This document shows positions 1-14,400 of a stretch of DNA of 64,000 bases, in pieces. The position numbers and the translations under genes are program-made. Source of the stretch: Rhea pennata (Eukaryota; Chordata; Aves; Rheiformes; Rheidae); contig NC_084665.1 in the NCBI RefSeq assembly GCF_028389875.1, forward strand, positions 119,926,602 to 119,990,601. Direction: 5' to 3'. The notes under the pieces are model-generated. The model did no database searches. It was not told the origin of the DNA and saw only the letters and a list, made by a program, of their open reading frames with translations. Position 1 is the stretch's first letter. Each line of letters opens with the position of its first letter.

Positions 1-882
1 TCTAATAACAACCACAGTATGTCCCTTAGCAGTGTTAAGTATTGCTGAAATTAAACAAGATTATAAATGCCTTAATCACCTAGGAATTATTTTATTGTTT
101 TGTGCATCTCACCTACTTCTCTGATGAGTCACTTAAACTTGATGCCTTCTGGTTACGTGATTACAGTGACCTGAGCTGAATCTCACTCTTTGGGTTTTCT
201 TAAATGATGTAAAGTTTTATTATCTCTCTTCCTCCTTTTAAGGGAAGCTAAGGAATCAGATTAAGTTACTGCTCTACTAATATCTAAGCCATTTTTGTCT
301 GCTTTGTATGTTTATGTCACAATTCCCAGTTATTTCTAAACCAAATATTTACTGCTGAGGAGATTGAATAAAATGTAAAAATTAAATTGCCTTTTAAAAT
401 CTGAAATGGGATCAGTTTACCCATGCCTTCAGGAAAGCAGTGTGAGGGAAATTGTATTGATTATATCAATACAGTGCAGTGAGCTTATTGCAAATAATTA
501 CTCAGTTCATTCGTAAAATTTCTGTTTCTTAACATAAGTTTCAAGAAGAGATGTCAGTACTTCCCCATTTACATGCCACAAGCCTCTTTAGGCTGTGTAC
601 AAACTGGAAAAAATAGTTTCTTTAAACTGAAAACTGTGTGAGTGCAAAGAAAAGTTTTTTGCTGGGTACCTCCTTCCCTGCTTCCACACAGATTTCTCTC
701 TCTGAAATGCTTGACATATGGAGGCGACATTTTGTTCCAGGCTTGCAAATGCTTTCAGTGTAAGACATGGCATTGGAAATGATTAGACGAAAGGTGATGA
801 CTTCATAGGCTTATCAGACCTCTGTTATAAGGTTGTTATCACAACCTCTGGTTAGGGTCATCAGTCCTCTAACGGTGGGACT

Positions 883-903
883 AAAAAAAAAAAAAAAAAA
901 AAA
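883..903. repeat. Poly(A) homopolymer, 21 bases
   Basis: An uninterrupted run of 21 A follows a CTCTAACGGTGGGACT context. There is no AATAAA in the preceding 30 bases, so nothing suggests a retrocopy tail. Confidence 0.9.
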
Positions 904-1760
904 GCCTCAGGGAAAACAAAAAGCTTACATAAATAGACTTCTCTTTCTCTTAGTGAAGACATGAAGGATCTTTTCTATAGCCCTTAGAAGCAGGAACTCT
1001 TTTTTGGTAAGAGCCACTAAAAATAAGAAAACTAAATAATTACTTAGGACAGTTTTCTCATTTGGGTTCAGTTAATTAGTGCAGGTTTGCCTTTGCAGTA
1101 CAGAGAAAATGAACAGACTACTGCACCAAGGTACACTTAAGATGTCTACAGAAAAGATATCTCAGTAATAAATTAAATCTACAGAATATGTATTATTAGG
1201 TTGTTCATAGAAAGCAGTCAATAATGGGATAATCATCTCTAACTGAAATATATATGCTAAATTGTAGATCTAGCTAAAAAATAGAAAGCTATTAAAATCT
1301 TCACATTCTTCCATATCTTTAAATTATGGTTTCAAAACATCCCAACATTTTCATGTGCACCCTGCTAACTCCATTTGTTCTTTTTCATTTTCTCCTGCAA
1401 AAAGGTGGAATAAGGACTGTACCAAAGGAATCCAGCTTTCACCTACTTAAACATTAAAAAATAGCTCATAATCACTATAAAATCCTAAGTCATTACATAT
1501 ACAGCACTACTCTGCCACTTTTTCTTTATTAATTATTTCCTTTTGAGTGGTAATCAGTGAATCCAGATGCCTGAACGTGAGAAATTTTAGCTGTGGCATC
1601 TGGACCCTTCACAGCTTCCAAAAGTCTGCTATTGGCATCAAAACTGAATCACACTCCGTCTAAGTATTTATACTGCCTTTGGCTTGCTGTGTTATTGTGC
1701 ATTTATTAATAAGCCAGTGTGCTTACATTTTGACTTAGGAATACTCTGTGGACTTTGGAA

Positions 1761-1827
1761 GAAATCCTATCCCCATTGAAGTCAATGGGAGTTTTGCCAT
1801 CAACTGCAAAGTGCCAGGATTTCACCC
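1761..1827. repeat. Palindromic (hairpin) interspersed repeat, copy A
   Basis: The left arm starts GAAATCCT (1761-1768) and the right arm ends AGGATTTC (1816-1823). Between them are a CCCATTGAAGTCAATGGG-like arm and a partial complement ATCAACTGCAAAGTGCC. The unit is about 67 bases and shares its core with 15138-15204. The shape suits an old miniature inverted-repeat element. I recognise the core as widespread in amniote genomes but do not assign a family name. Confidence 0.6.
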
Positions 1828-4551
1828 TTTTTGAGTTGTTGTTCACAGATGGGGAAGAACAGTTTACCTTAGGCAAACTCTTCAACAGCCCCTGAGCCCT
1901 GTGGGCCTTCATTGCTTATCCATTAAAAAGATCCGCTATGGGAAGCTGTTAAGCTTTAAAAAAAAAAAGACAAAACAAAACAGTTGCTCTTGTTTCGTAC
2001 TTCTGGCACACTCAGATCCCTCAAATATGGTCAGATGGAGATTCTCAAGTTGCTCATAGAATAGGTAACAACAGATAAAAGCTATTTGAAATACATGCAG
2101 TCATATCCCATGCTGCCATGGGCTCTCCCAGTGGCAGGTTTCTACTTCTGCTCCCTCCAACAGTATGTGAAAGCCACATATATTTACAGTTAAAGATACA
2201 CTAAAGAAAAAAGAAAAACATTGAACTCAGATTGTTTAGATTCAGATTCATCATGTAGCTTGTGAGCTTTTAAAAGCCTTTTAAAAAGGAGACAGAAAAC
2301 TCACCAGAATACCCACCGCAGAACCAGGAAGAATAGAAAACAAGGTATTTAGAGAATGGAGCTCTTTTTCATTAGTTTTAAGACATTATTTTCCATTTTA
2401 AAAAAGAAAATGCTAGGAAGATCTTTGCGTACTTCTCAGTGTCCTGGTCATTCTGCCAAAGAAATCTAGGGCAAATTTATTTTAGTTAAACATTTATTTT
2501 GTCATCATTGTTTCTACAATGAATATTGCTACTCTCATCATTGAATATTTGTTTCTCTGAATGCAAATGACTGTCATATTGTTCGCCTACAAATAGGTGT
2601 AAGGAAGCGTTGCTTGTTATAAAGACAAATTGCAATACTAGTTTTCATGACTCAAAATCTAAGGTTTAGCAGCTCAGTCTAATGTAGTACTCCCACTGGT
2701 CTAAAGTGAATTAAGAAACGTATCAAACTGCGTTAGCCCAAAGACGAGAAATAATGGTATATAACTGAGTGGCTGTATTTTTTCCTCATGGTTGAATTAT
2801 TATCCACTAGAGATAGAATGCAGGTTTAGACACATAGCCAAGTTACTGGGGTAATTCTCCATGTGCTCACTACTAGCTTGTAGCAATTGAAAGCTAGTTA
2901 GGTTAAATTCATATTTCCTTAGGGCTTAGAGTATGTACTCCAACAGCTAGATCAGCTTAGCTGACATGAAATCATTTCTGAAGCCAGAAAAAAATGTTTG
3001 TATATCTGAGTAGAAAGTATCCCAAACTAATCTTTACTATTTATTTATTTTAATTTTAATAAATTTAATATTTTAGGTCACTATGAACTTTCTTCCCAAC
3101 CAGTGAGAGCTTTCTGAAATGGATCAGCATTTTGGTTACAATCTTTACGATGTGCTTGCATTTTACTTCTACTGCTTCTCTCAAAGCTGCATAATTTTAA
3201 TCTTTCTGGACTACTAGTATAGTCAAAATTTATGTATATTTTATCTATTTTAGTATTCTTTTTCTAAGATACAAAATGGTTTGGTTAAAGAAACACATCG
3301 TCTCCAGTGGCTTATGTATTTTAAAATTTAATTAAAATTTTTCTCTGCATCTTGACAGTTTTCTGTGGCACTGTATCAGATTGCCTTATACAGCTTGTCC
3401 TTCTCTACTTTGCCCGCTGTCAGCTGTTATCTAGCATTGATCTCTTTATCTTGCCATATGAGCTTATTATTTTGTCATTGGCATGTTTTGTTCATTTTTT
3501 GCATTCTTTTCTGCATCTCTTGTGCTTCAACAGCTATTTCTGTGAAGACTCAGACGAAAACTGTAGAACAGGTCTACCATTAAAGAGTATTGCTTAGTGC
3601 TCTCCTGTGATAAGGCAGAGCACATTCTAAGGGAACCAGGGAAGCTGCACAGAACTTGTCAACGTGTTCTTTTTGGGACAGAATATGTGCAAGTGCTTAT
3701 CAAATGCTGAAGAAGGAAAGGATAATTTAATCTTAATTTTCATATAATTTCTAACAAGGGTACTCTTGTGGAATTGAACTCTGGCTTTGCCACCGGTCAA
3801 CAATAATGAGCTGCATGCTGCTATGGTGGCTAATGACCAAACTAGGAAAAAAAAAGAGAGAGACCAACAGGGCTTATTCAGCCACCTGTTCTTAGGCACT
3901 GAACTGGCAACTCTCCGCTTACAGTCAGTAGAACGATGTACATTCCTCCTGGGCGTGAATCAAGCTATGCCTTCATTAGTGAGGACTGTAGAACAAAAGT
4001 AGACATGCAGAGCAAACTTGTTAGTGCTGAGGAATTGACAGCTACGTGGACATTTTGGAGGACTTTAGTTCAGATTAGTCTTGGTCTGCTACCATGGTCT
4101 GAATACAAGTTACTGACCGGACAGCTTAAGATGCACGCTTGGTGTAATTTCACTTGAAAGGAATCCTGTTCGTGCACTCCAGGACTGCTCCATAATGTGA
4201 CTCAAAGCACAGTAAGTGCAGAAAGCTAGGAGGTTTGCTTCAAGAGCACATGCCAGATTAAGGCTAAAATGTGAATGCAGAAGAATTTTCAGATCACCAG
4301 AAGTGATTGGCTCTTTCTGAGATTCTTATCCTTTTCCTTTGACCATTTACAGATAGGGAAAAAAAACAGCTGGGCCAGGCATCTAAAGCTGGGTAGTATG
4401 AGCACCTACCCGCATCACAACCTTCCTTCTCCTTCTCCGGTTTCTTCCTCGAAGTACAGATAGCTAATGTAACAACCTTAAGGAGTACCTGGGAAAGTTT
4501 AGTTATTTCTCTACTTCCTTGATGCTGCTCAAGGGTTTGGTTGCTTTTTTC

Positions 4552-4582
<31 letters not shown>

Positions 4583-7121
4583 GTGCATTTTAGAAAGCAA
4601 AAGATTAACAGTGCCTCCTCCATTAAAGATTATGAAGATTAAGCATTGATTTTAGAAAGTCGTATTTTAAGCTGAGGGTAATTCAAGCAATCAGTGTGTT
4701 ATCACTATTATCATCATTTGCCTATAAATTAAAAGGACACTATTAGGCTATCAGTGCTACTTCTGTAACAACAAATTCTGGCCTCGCATTCTTTCCATGC
4801 TAAGGACTTCTTACCTCAATAGGTATTTCGACTGTGCATGAAAGACAGGACTATGCCCAGAGATAATTTATCTGCATAACAGTAAAAACAAACTGCTGCT
4901 TTAATTAACTTACTACAATATCTGTTAGGAAAATGTCTGGAACAGCAGCACGCTTTAAGAAGAGGAGTGATGACCGGTCCTCACTGCAGCTCTACCTGTC
5001 AGTTAAGGGTTAGAGTATTCACGTGAAAGCTGAGCGAAGTCTGATAGAACATGCCTGTACTGAAGAGCGTCTGGAAATCCTGATTTCCATTTCCTTGACA
5101 ATTGATTCAAATCTCTAGACTGTTATACAAAAGTCTGATGCTTCCTCCGGCTGTACTTTTGGATGAAATTGTCTGTGACTGCTGTACTTTGTAATGAAAT
5201 AAATGCTGCCCATGTGTGCTAGAGGTGCTCAGAGAGCACTGATTGAACTGACCTCCCAAAGGAGCTGACATAGAAATGCCTTGTTTGTAAATCATAAACA
5301 CTCTTAGGGGGAAGAGAGCCACTGAGATGCTTAGCTCAGCCAAGGCGGTGATGCTTCAGGGAACATGTAACAAATTTTTGGAATCAAAGTAAGTTTTCAC
5401 TAAAAAAAAGGAAAAAAAAAAGCATCTATACATACTTAGGTATCTAAATAAGATTTATATGAACAACTCCAGTGAACTTAGTTACCTAAAACCCCGATTG
5501 TATTGCATTTCATGTGCCCAAGGTCTTTTTTTTCACCTTGCTCGTGGAGAACAAATGGATAAAATTCAGCCTTTGTGTTAGTCCAGCGCACTTCTGTGCA
5601 CAGTACTCTTTTAAATTACATTATCTCCCTATAAACTATATATGTTTAAAATAGCCAACTTAATTTAAACACTGGGAATTCTGGATCTCTTTTTTATAAA
5701 GAAAAAAATAATAGTAAATTGATAATAGCTTGCATTTCTTTTTCTAATCTAAAACAGATTAAACTCAACAAAAATAGAATAATGACTAGGGCCAGAGATT
5801 TCTAAAAGCATTTGAGAATCTTTTGATGCAAAAAGGCATCTAATGAGATAAACAGTTTATGTCTCTCATTTATGTCACTAATTTATGCAGTCTCATTTAT
5901 GTCACTTGTACTTAGCTGTCTGGATGCTTTACTAAATTCTCTTCCAGGCCCAGTTCTCTTAAATAGTTTGGCCATTACTGCTGTAGCTACTGGTATGTCT
6001 ACTTGACCGAAAAATGGCAAGTGGAAATAATGAAAATTTCATATATATTTTCTCAGAAAAAAATTAAATTTAAGTAAAACCATATATAAATAAAATATGC
6101 GTTATTTTATCTCGCTTAGGATTTCTAAAAAGTGTAGCAGAATACATCTGACATTACAGTTATCATTTATTAAATCATGTTTCCAGTCAAAAGATATCTT
6201 TATTGTTTATATCTGATTTCTATTTCTGAGTAAAACTGAAATACTGTTAGAAAACTATGGTGAATTAACAGAAAGATAAATTAACTGAAAGATAAAAACT
6301 TTTTCCTCTATTAACTTTTTTTAATTTGAATAAATTAGAGCATACAATTGCTATAAAGCAACAGTTCCTTCTGTGTTTAAGAGTATTTTTATATGACTAA
6401 CTTCAAACCATTCTTTTGTTTTTCTATTACTAATTCAATGAGCTCATTGCCACGCAGCAAACATATTTATTATGCTGTGCAAAGGTTGCAGCCAACAGAG
6501 ATTTGTTACGTGCAAAGTCCAAGTATCTGGGATCTCTGTAATAAAAGCAGGGTATTTCTTGTTGCTTCTTTATAATCCAAATGGGTTCAGATAAAACAGC
6601 TTCTTTATAACTTCACTGATAAGAACTGGGATAAACAGGAGGTACAGGCAGCCACTGGTTTCAGGCTTGAGTTCATTCATTTACTGACACCAGTTTTAAC
6701 CCACATGCACAACACTGATAAACAGTGTTAAGAGTCAGCACTATTGATAAGACTTCTATTCCCTGCACAAATACAGCATAGGTCTTTCAGTTGAAAAAAT
6801 TCACAAGGGTGCTTATCCAAAGTCATTTTTTGGCCAAGGACCTACTATACTGTACTTGCATCTACAGAGTCTAACCCACCCAACCGCCCCAAAATCAACG
6901 TGGTAAACAGAGCACTCAGAAAATCCCAAGAAATATTTTTTGCAAATTCTCTCACAGAAAACTTCAGTTAAATGATTCTGACAATTCTGAGTAGGTATCT
7001 TACCTCCCTTCCATCTTGATTTCTGGCAGCAAAAGAATCCTATCCTACACACCCTGTACAAGAAAGCCCCTAAATTATGGCAGGAAAGGAACTTTGCATG
7101 GTTATCCCCTTCACTGACTAG

Positions 7122-8085
7122 ATCACAGAATCACAGTGTAAATTAGGTTGGCACTCTGCAGGGTTTTTTTCCTCATATCTAACTGGAATTTCCTTTGCTG
7201 CAATTTATTTTTCTCAGCCCTTCACTGTGCATCCGTGAGAATAGCGTGGCTCCATTTTCTCAAAGCTGTACCCATGAAGTGGTTGAAGACAGCAGGATCA
7301 CTCTATAACCTTCTCTTCTGAAGGCTGAAAACCCAGCTCTCAGTATCACTTCATACCTGATATGTTCCAGACTCCTAACCACCTGGTGGCTGTTCTGTGG
7401 ACTCTCTCCAGTTTGCCAGTGTCTTTTTTCTAGTTTGGAGCCCCAAACTGGACACAGCACTCCACATGTAGCCTCATGAGTGCCAAAGAAAATTATTTCC
7501 TTAGCTACTCTTGCTAATACTGCCATTTATAAGGGTGGCCTTCATAGCGATAAGAGTACACTGCTGACTCATGTTCAACTTGTCTACCAGTTCCTCTTCT
7601 GCAAAGTTATTTTCTATCAAGACAGTCCCCAGTGTGTACTGTTGAATGGTGTTGTTCCATTCTAGATACAAGACTCTGTATTTGCCTTTGCTGAAGTTTA
7701 CGAGGTTTGTCAGCCCAGATCTCTAGTTTGCCAAAGTCCTTCTCAATAGCACCCTTGACCTCCAGCATATAAATCACTCTTGCCTATTTGTTGTCACCTC
7801 CACATTTGCTAAAGTGTGTCTTCCATTCCAACTTCCAGGTCATTAACGAAGTTGCTAAACAGTTTTGGGCCCAATATTGATTCCTATGGCAAGCCACTGG
7901 TAACCAACTACCAATTTGTCTTCTAAACACTAAACATTACTCATTGAGCCTTACAGCCTAGCCATCTTCAATTCATCTTATAATGCACTTACCCAATACA
8001 TACCTCTCCAGTTTGTCTTCAAGATGCTATGGGACACTATTTCAAAAGCCTTGCTACAGTCTACATAAAAAATAGCCAAGTGTTG
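7122..8085 (-). mobile_element. Old CR1 LINE fragment, antisense
   Basis: This reads as the reverse complement of the 3' half of an avian CR1 element. The left end (GATCACAGAATCACAG) is the CR1 tail. The middle around 7385-7480 (CTCTCTCCAGTTTGCCAG, then GAGCCCCAAACTGGACACAG) matches the conserved CR1 segment that ends as 'TGTCCAGTTTGGGGCTC' on the sense strand. The right part (7820-8070) matches the reverse-transcriptase region around the 'SKAFDT' motif, with CAAAAGCCTTGCTACAGTC. It is heavily mutated, has no open frame and is 5'-truncated. The right boundary is approximate. Confidence 0.85.
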
Positions 8086-11000
8086 ACATAACATTAGCTT
8101 TCTTCTAACCCTCAGGAAGTGCCTGAAGACTTATTAAGATCAGTATTAAAAGTAGAGGGGCCTCTTTAGATAGTTTTTACAAAACATTTGGATATGTTAT
8201 CCCTATCTACTGATTTTAAAGTATTAATTGTACTAGCTGACATTTAGTATCTTCTTTAGTTACTGTTGGGGTGGAAAGTATTTGGGCATGACCATATTTT
8301 ATAGTCATCTAATATGTCCTTTTCTGAAGTGAAAATAAAAATATTTCTAGGACACTTTCACCTATTCTGCATTATTATTATTAACAGGATCTCTTTGAAT
8401 TTACTTATATTGGGAGAAATCCTTCCATTCAGGATACAGTTAAAATATCTTACTTTGTCTTTAAATCTTCAACATATAGTTTTCTCCTTACTTTCTTTTC
8501 CTGCTTTCCTTTTCGCCTTTCTTCACTTCTTAACTTCCAGTTCAGCCACTGGTGTCAGTTTTCCCTTTCTGCATATTTGTTCCCACTGTCTTTGTTCCTG
8601 TTGCATTTTCAAACCTGCATGACCGTTTGGATTGTGATTTTCTAGGATCTAGTATGCTATTTAAACATTTTCAGTTACTGCTTACACTTTTCTATTTAAA
8701 ATGAATTGGCTCATAATTGTTCCCTGTAATTCTGAGTAGTTATGAGGATGCTTTAATACTGGCAAAATAATGTCTCCAGGATTTTGTTCATATTGAATGC
8801 TCCACAGAAGTGCTGCTTGCTCTCTTTTTCTTGAATGACCTAAAACAGAGGAATAGTTGGATTATTCTTTTCTCCACTGAAAGCAGAGGCCTCTCAGAAT
8901 AAGGTCTCTTAAAATAAGAAGGCTGGATATGCTATTTATTGGAGGTGGGTGAAGTTACACCTTTCCAGTCAGGTAACAGGCATATAGTTAGCCCAGCAAC
9001 AGGAAATGAAACTGAAGAGAAAAAATGCTGTCATCAGAACAGTGTATACAGACTGCAGCCTGCTTTTATCCAGATTCTAAACTATGCTGATGCAAACATC
9101 CTATTCCCAGTCACCACCTTCACAGTTTCCTCTTCTGGCATAGACAGGAGTGTGCTATGCCAATGAATGTGTGCCTGTGCCCTACATTAGAGGTGCAGTG
9201 AAATTAATTATGAAAATCAAATGTTTCTGGACCTGCACAGACTTCATATTTAAAGTATCTCTGAGCATGTGACAGCAAAGGAATAACAGTAGATGGCTGG
9301 ACACCAGGGGAAGAAATATGGTGCATGTGGCCGTCACATTTGGGCACTACAGAATCACAATGGCCTTTCATAAGCGTTGTCATTCACTACAGACTTGTTG
9401 GCAGCACAGACAGGTAATACTACATTATATACAAAATGTTGCTCCCTCTTCTTTTGCCTAAAGCTTTTCATTGTCAGAAAAATATCTGCTAATTTTAACA
9501 TTCCCAGAGGGTTGCAGTAATATAAACTGATTATGACTCTTGGAATTGATATTGGCAGTTAAATATATATGGCCAAGAAATCTGTCATTAATAGGATGAA
9601 CCGCATGAATAAGGAATACCCACATAAGAAGAACAAGGCCATGACATTAATGTGTACATTTTTCAGGACAAAGACTATGCTTTTTTGTTCCATGATATCT
9701 AATTGTAATAATATATAAATACTGCAATGTAATGATAGCAAATTATTTAGCAGTTTGAGACCTGAATCAGCCCTCTTAGTAAGTAGAGAACAACAACAAA
9801 AAAATGAAACAAATGGATATAGAACATTACCTAAATCTCTGACCCAGAACAAGAAAAATGCAAATTAGTATTTACTAAACTGTACCACTAATTGCATTAC
9901 AATACTGTGTGATCAACAGCAACAGAGTACTTGTGAAGAATGTTTTACAGAATAAAAATAGAATTTATGATGAGTAATATAAACTAACACACTGTGACCT
10001 AACTTATAGGAAGTTCTTTATGTCTTTGGGAATGATCAGGAACAGGTAAGCAATTCATGCTTTGTCTTCAATAAATTAGCAAGATTATGATGAAGAATGC
10101 TATTAAAAATAATGGTACAGATATAATAAAGCATGACCACTCCTTTACATATTTTATCATTTAAATGAATTAATTTAAGTGGGTAGTATCTTGCTTAAGA
10201 AAATGCTCATTCATAAAAACATGTGAACAACATACCTCTGTTCCCAGCTTTCTCTTTACATGACTGTCTGTGCTTATGAAAAGCAATTCTGTACATTTTT
10301 ATTCATGTCTTTAGGAATTAACAGGGATACAATGACAAAATCGGTGTAGTTAACTGCATTAGTTACAGTATGTGTTTATTAGATTCAAGGAACAGTCTCC
10401 CAAGTTTTATATTTGTTTATATCTTGAACAACCCTCAATTATTCTGCTTTATCAGTTGATCAAGTATAGTTTCATCCTTAATGATTCACATCCTGAAATT
10501 AGCATGAAATTAGCATACTGATTCCAAAAAAAGTATATGAGAACACTCCCCTAGACTAGCATCATTACCCTTTAACCTACTTTCTGTAGACTTGTTTATG
10601 GAGTTTGTTTGCAAAAATGTATGTTTTTTTTTCCTTTAAAATTACCGATTTATCCTTACCTTTCAGGTTTGTTTGCAAAGACCCTTTTCTCAAGTCACTG
10701 TTTTATCAGGCATTAAATCAGTCTTGAAATTTGGCCTCAGTCCATCTGGGCAAACAGACTTAATTAGCATACATTAAGTTTCACCATCTCCTAAGAGGGA
10801 AAAATAAAATAATCAAATAGGTATATATTTCAAAAGCAGCTGTGAATTTCTTATACACTGAGGCTTTCCTAGAGCACATATATTTAGAGATGCCAATTCT
10901 CAAGTCTCTTTCAGTTTTTGCAGAGATAAAAGATGTAGAGCTGGATATTCACCTCCCAAGATTGTTTTTAGTTTCACAGAAAATGATAATTACCATTCTA

Positions 11001-11426
11001 CATGTCCTAAAATACTCTACTAATGGTTAACTCTATAGGACACTTTCCTATCCAGGATGAAAACAAAGCTTTCAAGATAAAATTTCAACTCAGCTCATAA
11101 AAGTGGAAGTCTTTTGAGACGAATGGATCCTAGAGAAACATTGGTACCACTGCATTATGCCCAAGTCCTACTCCTCATTTAGAATTTAAGTCGGGTCTCA
11201 AACTTCCTATTTATGATTCAACTCCAATTATAATTAGGACTTTTCAAAAATATACTAAAAACTGTGAAATGAGACAGTGAAAAATTCCCCAATTTCTTAC
11301 AGTCTTAGCAAGGTTCTGGATTATAAAGAAAAAAAAGTTACTTTTCATACATGTGTTTGGTTTTCAGTTTTAATTGCACACAAATACATACTTGTGTTTT
11401 TTTCAAAAATGCCAAAACTGTTAACT

Positions 11427-11497
11427 CAATGTTCATTAGCAAAAGCAATAAAGCAATGTTCATTTAAAAAAAAAAAAAAAAAGAAAAAAAAAAGAAA
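11427..11497 (+). repeat. AATAAA followed by A-rich tail; possible retrocopy 3' end
   Basis: An AATAAA at 11447-11452 is followed 13 bases later by A17 (11466-11482), G, A10, G, AAA. The spacing is that of a polyadenylated mRNA end. The 11-mer CAATGTTCATT occurs twice (11427-11437 and 11454-11464). The sequence upstream shows no recognisable coding remnant, so an accidental A-rich tract is equally possible. Confidence 0.35.
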
Positions 11498-14400
11498 GGT
11501 TCCATTTGTAGATCTTGGAACTCAAAGAACTTAGTATGTAGTTCGACTTCCAGTCTAGGTATTTAATGAGAAATCATAGCAACTTTTCTTGGATGTACGC
11601 TGCTACTGAAATTTAAGATGTGACTGCAGTGGAGAATGACTTAAATGAAGACCAAATATACTGCCTGGAAACTGCGGATGTCAGAGCAGGTTAGCAAATT
11701 AAGTATAGGCCTGAAGTCCTGAGCATGATTGTACAACCCACGGTTAAGCCTATGCAATCATATCTTCCTGTTTATCCATGCTATGCAGTTTAAAGCTTGT
11801 TTATTTATACACTTGCTCATCTTCAATCACATTTTCATTCTGCTGGATATATATTCTCAACTCTTAAATGACTGCACGTTTTGTCAAGTACTTAGTGAAG
11901 AAAAAGCAAAAATAGGCAAAAAAGGCAAAAATACATTTTATTGCTACAAAAGATTCCTGATAAGCCTTTTTAGAGATACTGCATGTTGTGTAATTCTTAG
12001 GGGTACAAATGATAAGAATTATTCAAAGCAAACACTTTAGGGTTCAGATCAACAGGTAATACTCAACTTCAGACCACAATGACCTGTTCAGCTGAAAGAT
12101 CACCCTGACACAGAACACATGAAAGAAAAAGAGTCACTCCCCTGCACCCCTATGACCGTTTGGGTGAATGTGACCACCCCAGGCTCCTCCTACCTTTTCC
12201 AGTCCCCTTGTATATAACTATATAACCTAGTAAATTGCAGCAACTATCTGTCAGCTAGGATATAAATTGATTTTGTTTGGAGAAAAAGAATTTGCTTTCT
12301 TCTACTGTGGATGTGCCCGCTGCAGCAGAGGAGATTGAGTAATTTCTATTTTTTAAAACCCTTTTACACTCATCAAGGCAGTGACAGTGTATTTTTCCTA
12401 TGAAACACCTAGATAAGTTACTGTATATTCTTTTCATCGAGTTCAGGTTCTTATGAGTCCACACAAGAAGGCTATTTTTGTCCTAAAAAACAAACAGCAT
12501 CTGGGACTCTGCCTCACAGTCCAATTGGTATAATCCAGTTGCACCCTTATTATTAATTCCTTACTTTCAAAACCATGATGATTGTATCCAAACTATCTAT
12601 TGGAAATGGTCCCTGACCGAGACTGACTATGTAATCAGGCCCAGAAGTTTCAGGAGAGTGTTTGTTGGCTCAGGTCATGCCAAGAACTAGCCAAATAATC
12701 TAATAATATAGACAATTGATTTCTAATGGATATATTCTTTGATTTTTTTTTTTGTTTGTTTCTAATAACAAACTTCTATCAATTACTGAGCATGAGGAGT
12801 GAATTAACAGGCAATATTTTATGAAAAATGTTAAGGGTCATCAAAATTGTGACTTCTGGATTGAAAATCTACTCAGAAATTAACAACTTTACTGCTAACA
12901 TTTGCTCCAACTCAGACTCCAAAAGGAGTATTATATGCTTGACTTGATTTTTTGTATTTAGGTAAATCATTCACTGTGTAATCTGTAAGAACTGTCTGAA
13001 GCCTGAATTAGTTTCTGTGAAGTCAAAAAATGTGGCACTCTTTGGGAAGTAATATATTCAAGAAAGATTCAAGATTCTGGTACTTATCTAAGAATAAATA
13101 TTTTCTATTCTCATAAAATAGAAAAAAAAAAGTTGTGTTATTGAAGTTTCCATGTGGACATTGTAAAGAATCCTTCACTGCATTCCTCCTCAAAACCAGA
13201 AAATGTCATTGCAGTTATCATAGATAATCTGAAAAAAGTTAGATCTGGAAATCTCCAACTGTAATAAATATAGTTTATCCTGCTTTGCCCAAAAAGATAG
13301 TATCATTTCTAAATTACATATTAATTTACAAATGCATTGGCCAATCGAATAATCTTAAGCAGCTTCCATTAACTTAGTACTTACTATAGTTGAAAATATA
13401 TTACAGTCAAACTGAACCGCAAAGAGGGCTAATTTCCTTCTCTCAAACCTCACCAAAATCCAGACAAAAAGGTATACTGTGAATATAACTACTAAGATAT
13501 TTTCTCACTAATGGATGTAGGTCATGTCATCCTAAGGAAGCGTTACAAAAGTAGGAGTCTCCCTTAAATGAAAAAGAACTGCAACTATATATTTAATTTA
13601 TACATTTTTCATTTGCTGTATTTTAAACAAAAAATTGTTCCACATATGCAAATATCCAATAGGGTAAAAGTATTTTATTTCTTGTCACAACACTTTGTAT
13701 CTGAACCACCTTCCAAAAGCAGCAGAAAGGGAAAAAAAATCCTCAAACTGGCTAAATTTAAGATGAAGGTTATAAACTAGGGACTGAGTCACATATAGGA
13801 TGGCAAAGGACTAAACTTGATTAACGAGTAGATCCCTTTCTATCACAAGTTCCTATTTTCAACAGTATTCAGGTTTCACACTACATTACTATTATCGCAT
13901 TTTCTTCAGGTAAGCAGAAAGAAGACAAATTTCTGTAGTGTATAAACATATTTTATAAGTAAGGTTTCTTTTACTGACCTAATGTTCGACTCTGCTGTTG
14001 ATACAACTGCAGTAAAACTTAGCAGGTCACCATCACTTATTACCAAAGAGCATACTGATCATCCTAACTGCCGGTCTTACCCCACTCACAGGAGCGCAGT
14101 ACTATTGCGATACACATGTTCAGCAGCAAAGTGCAGGAACTATACAGATAATTTCATTTTGTGCACATAAGGGTTGTACTCAAGAACTCTGCACAACTGG
14201 CCCTTGGAAATGTGCTCATTTCAAAGATGATGAGCTATTTCAATATTTGGAATCTATTCTAAACACACAAGTTAAGCACTTTTTTAACAGCACCCAGTAA
14301 TGGCTTATGATTTCTCAGTTAGAACATTCCCTCGTATCTTATAAAGAAATCTATATACAGTAAAAGTATTTAAAAGAATTCATATGGAAATCCATATGGC

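Larger units (their letters stand above)
1..7121. other. Non-coding AT-rich flank, no gene seen
   Basis: No reading frame here exceeds about 110 codons, and none has domain-like composition, flanking splice sites or a recognisable family signature. The stretch is AT-rich, with scattered homopolymers such as A21 at 883-903 and a pyrimidine-rich run near 4540-4580. Apart from the palindromic repeat at 1761-1827, I see nothing that can be named. Conserved non-coding elements cannot be judged without an alignment. Confidence 0.7.
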
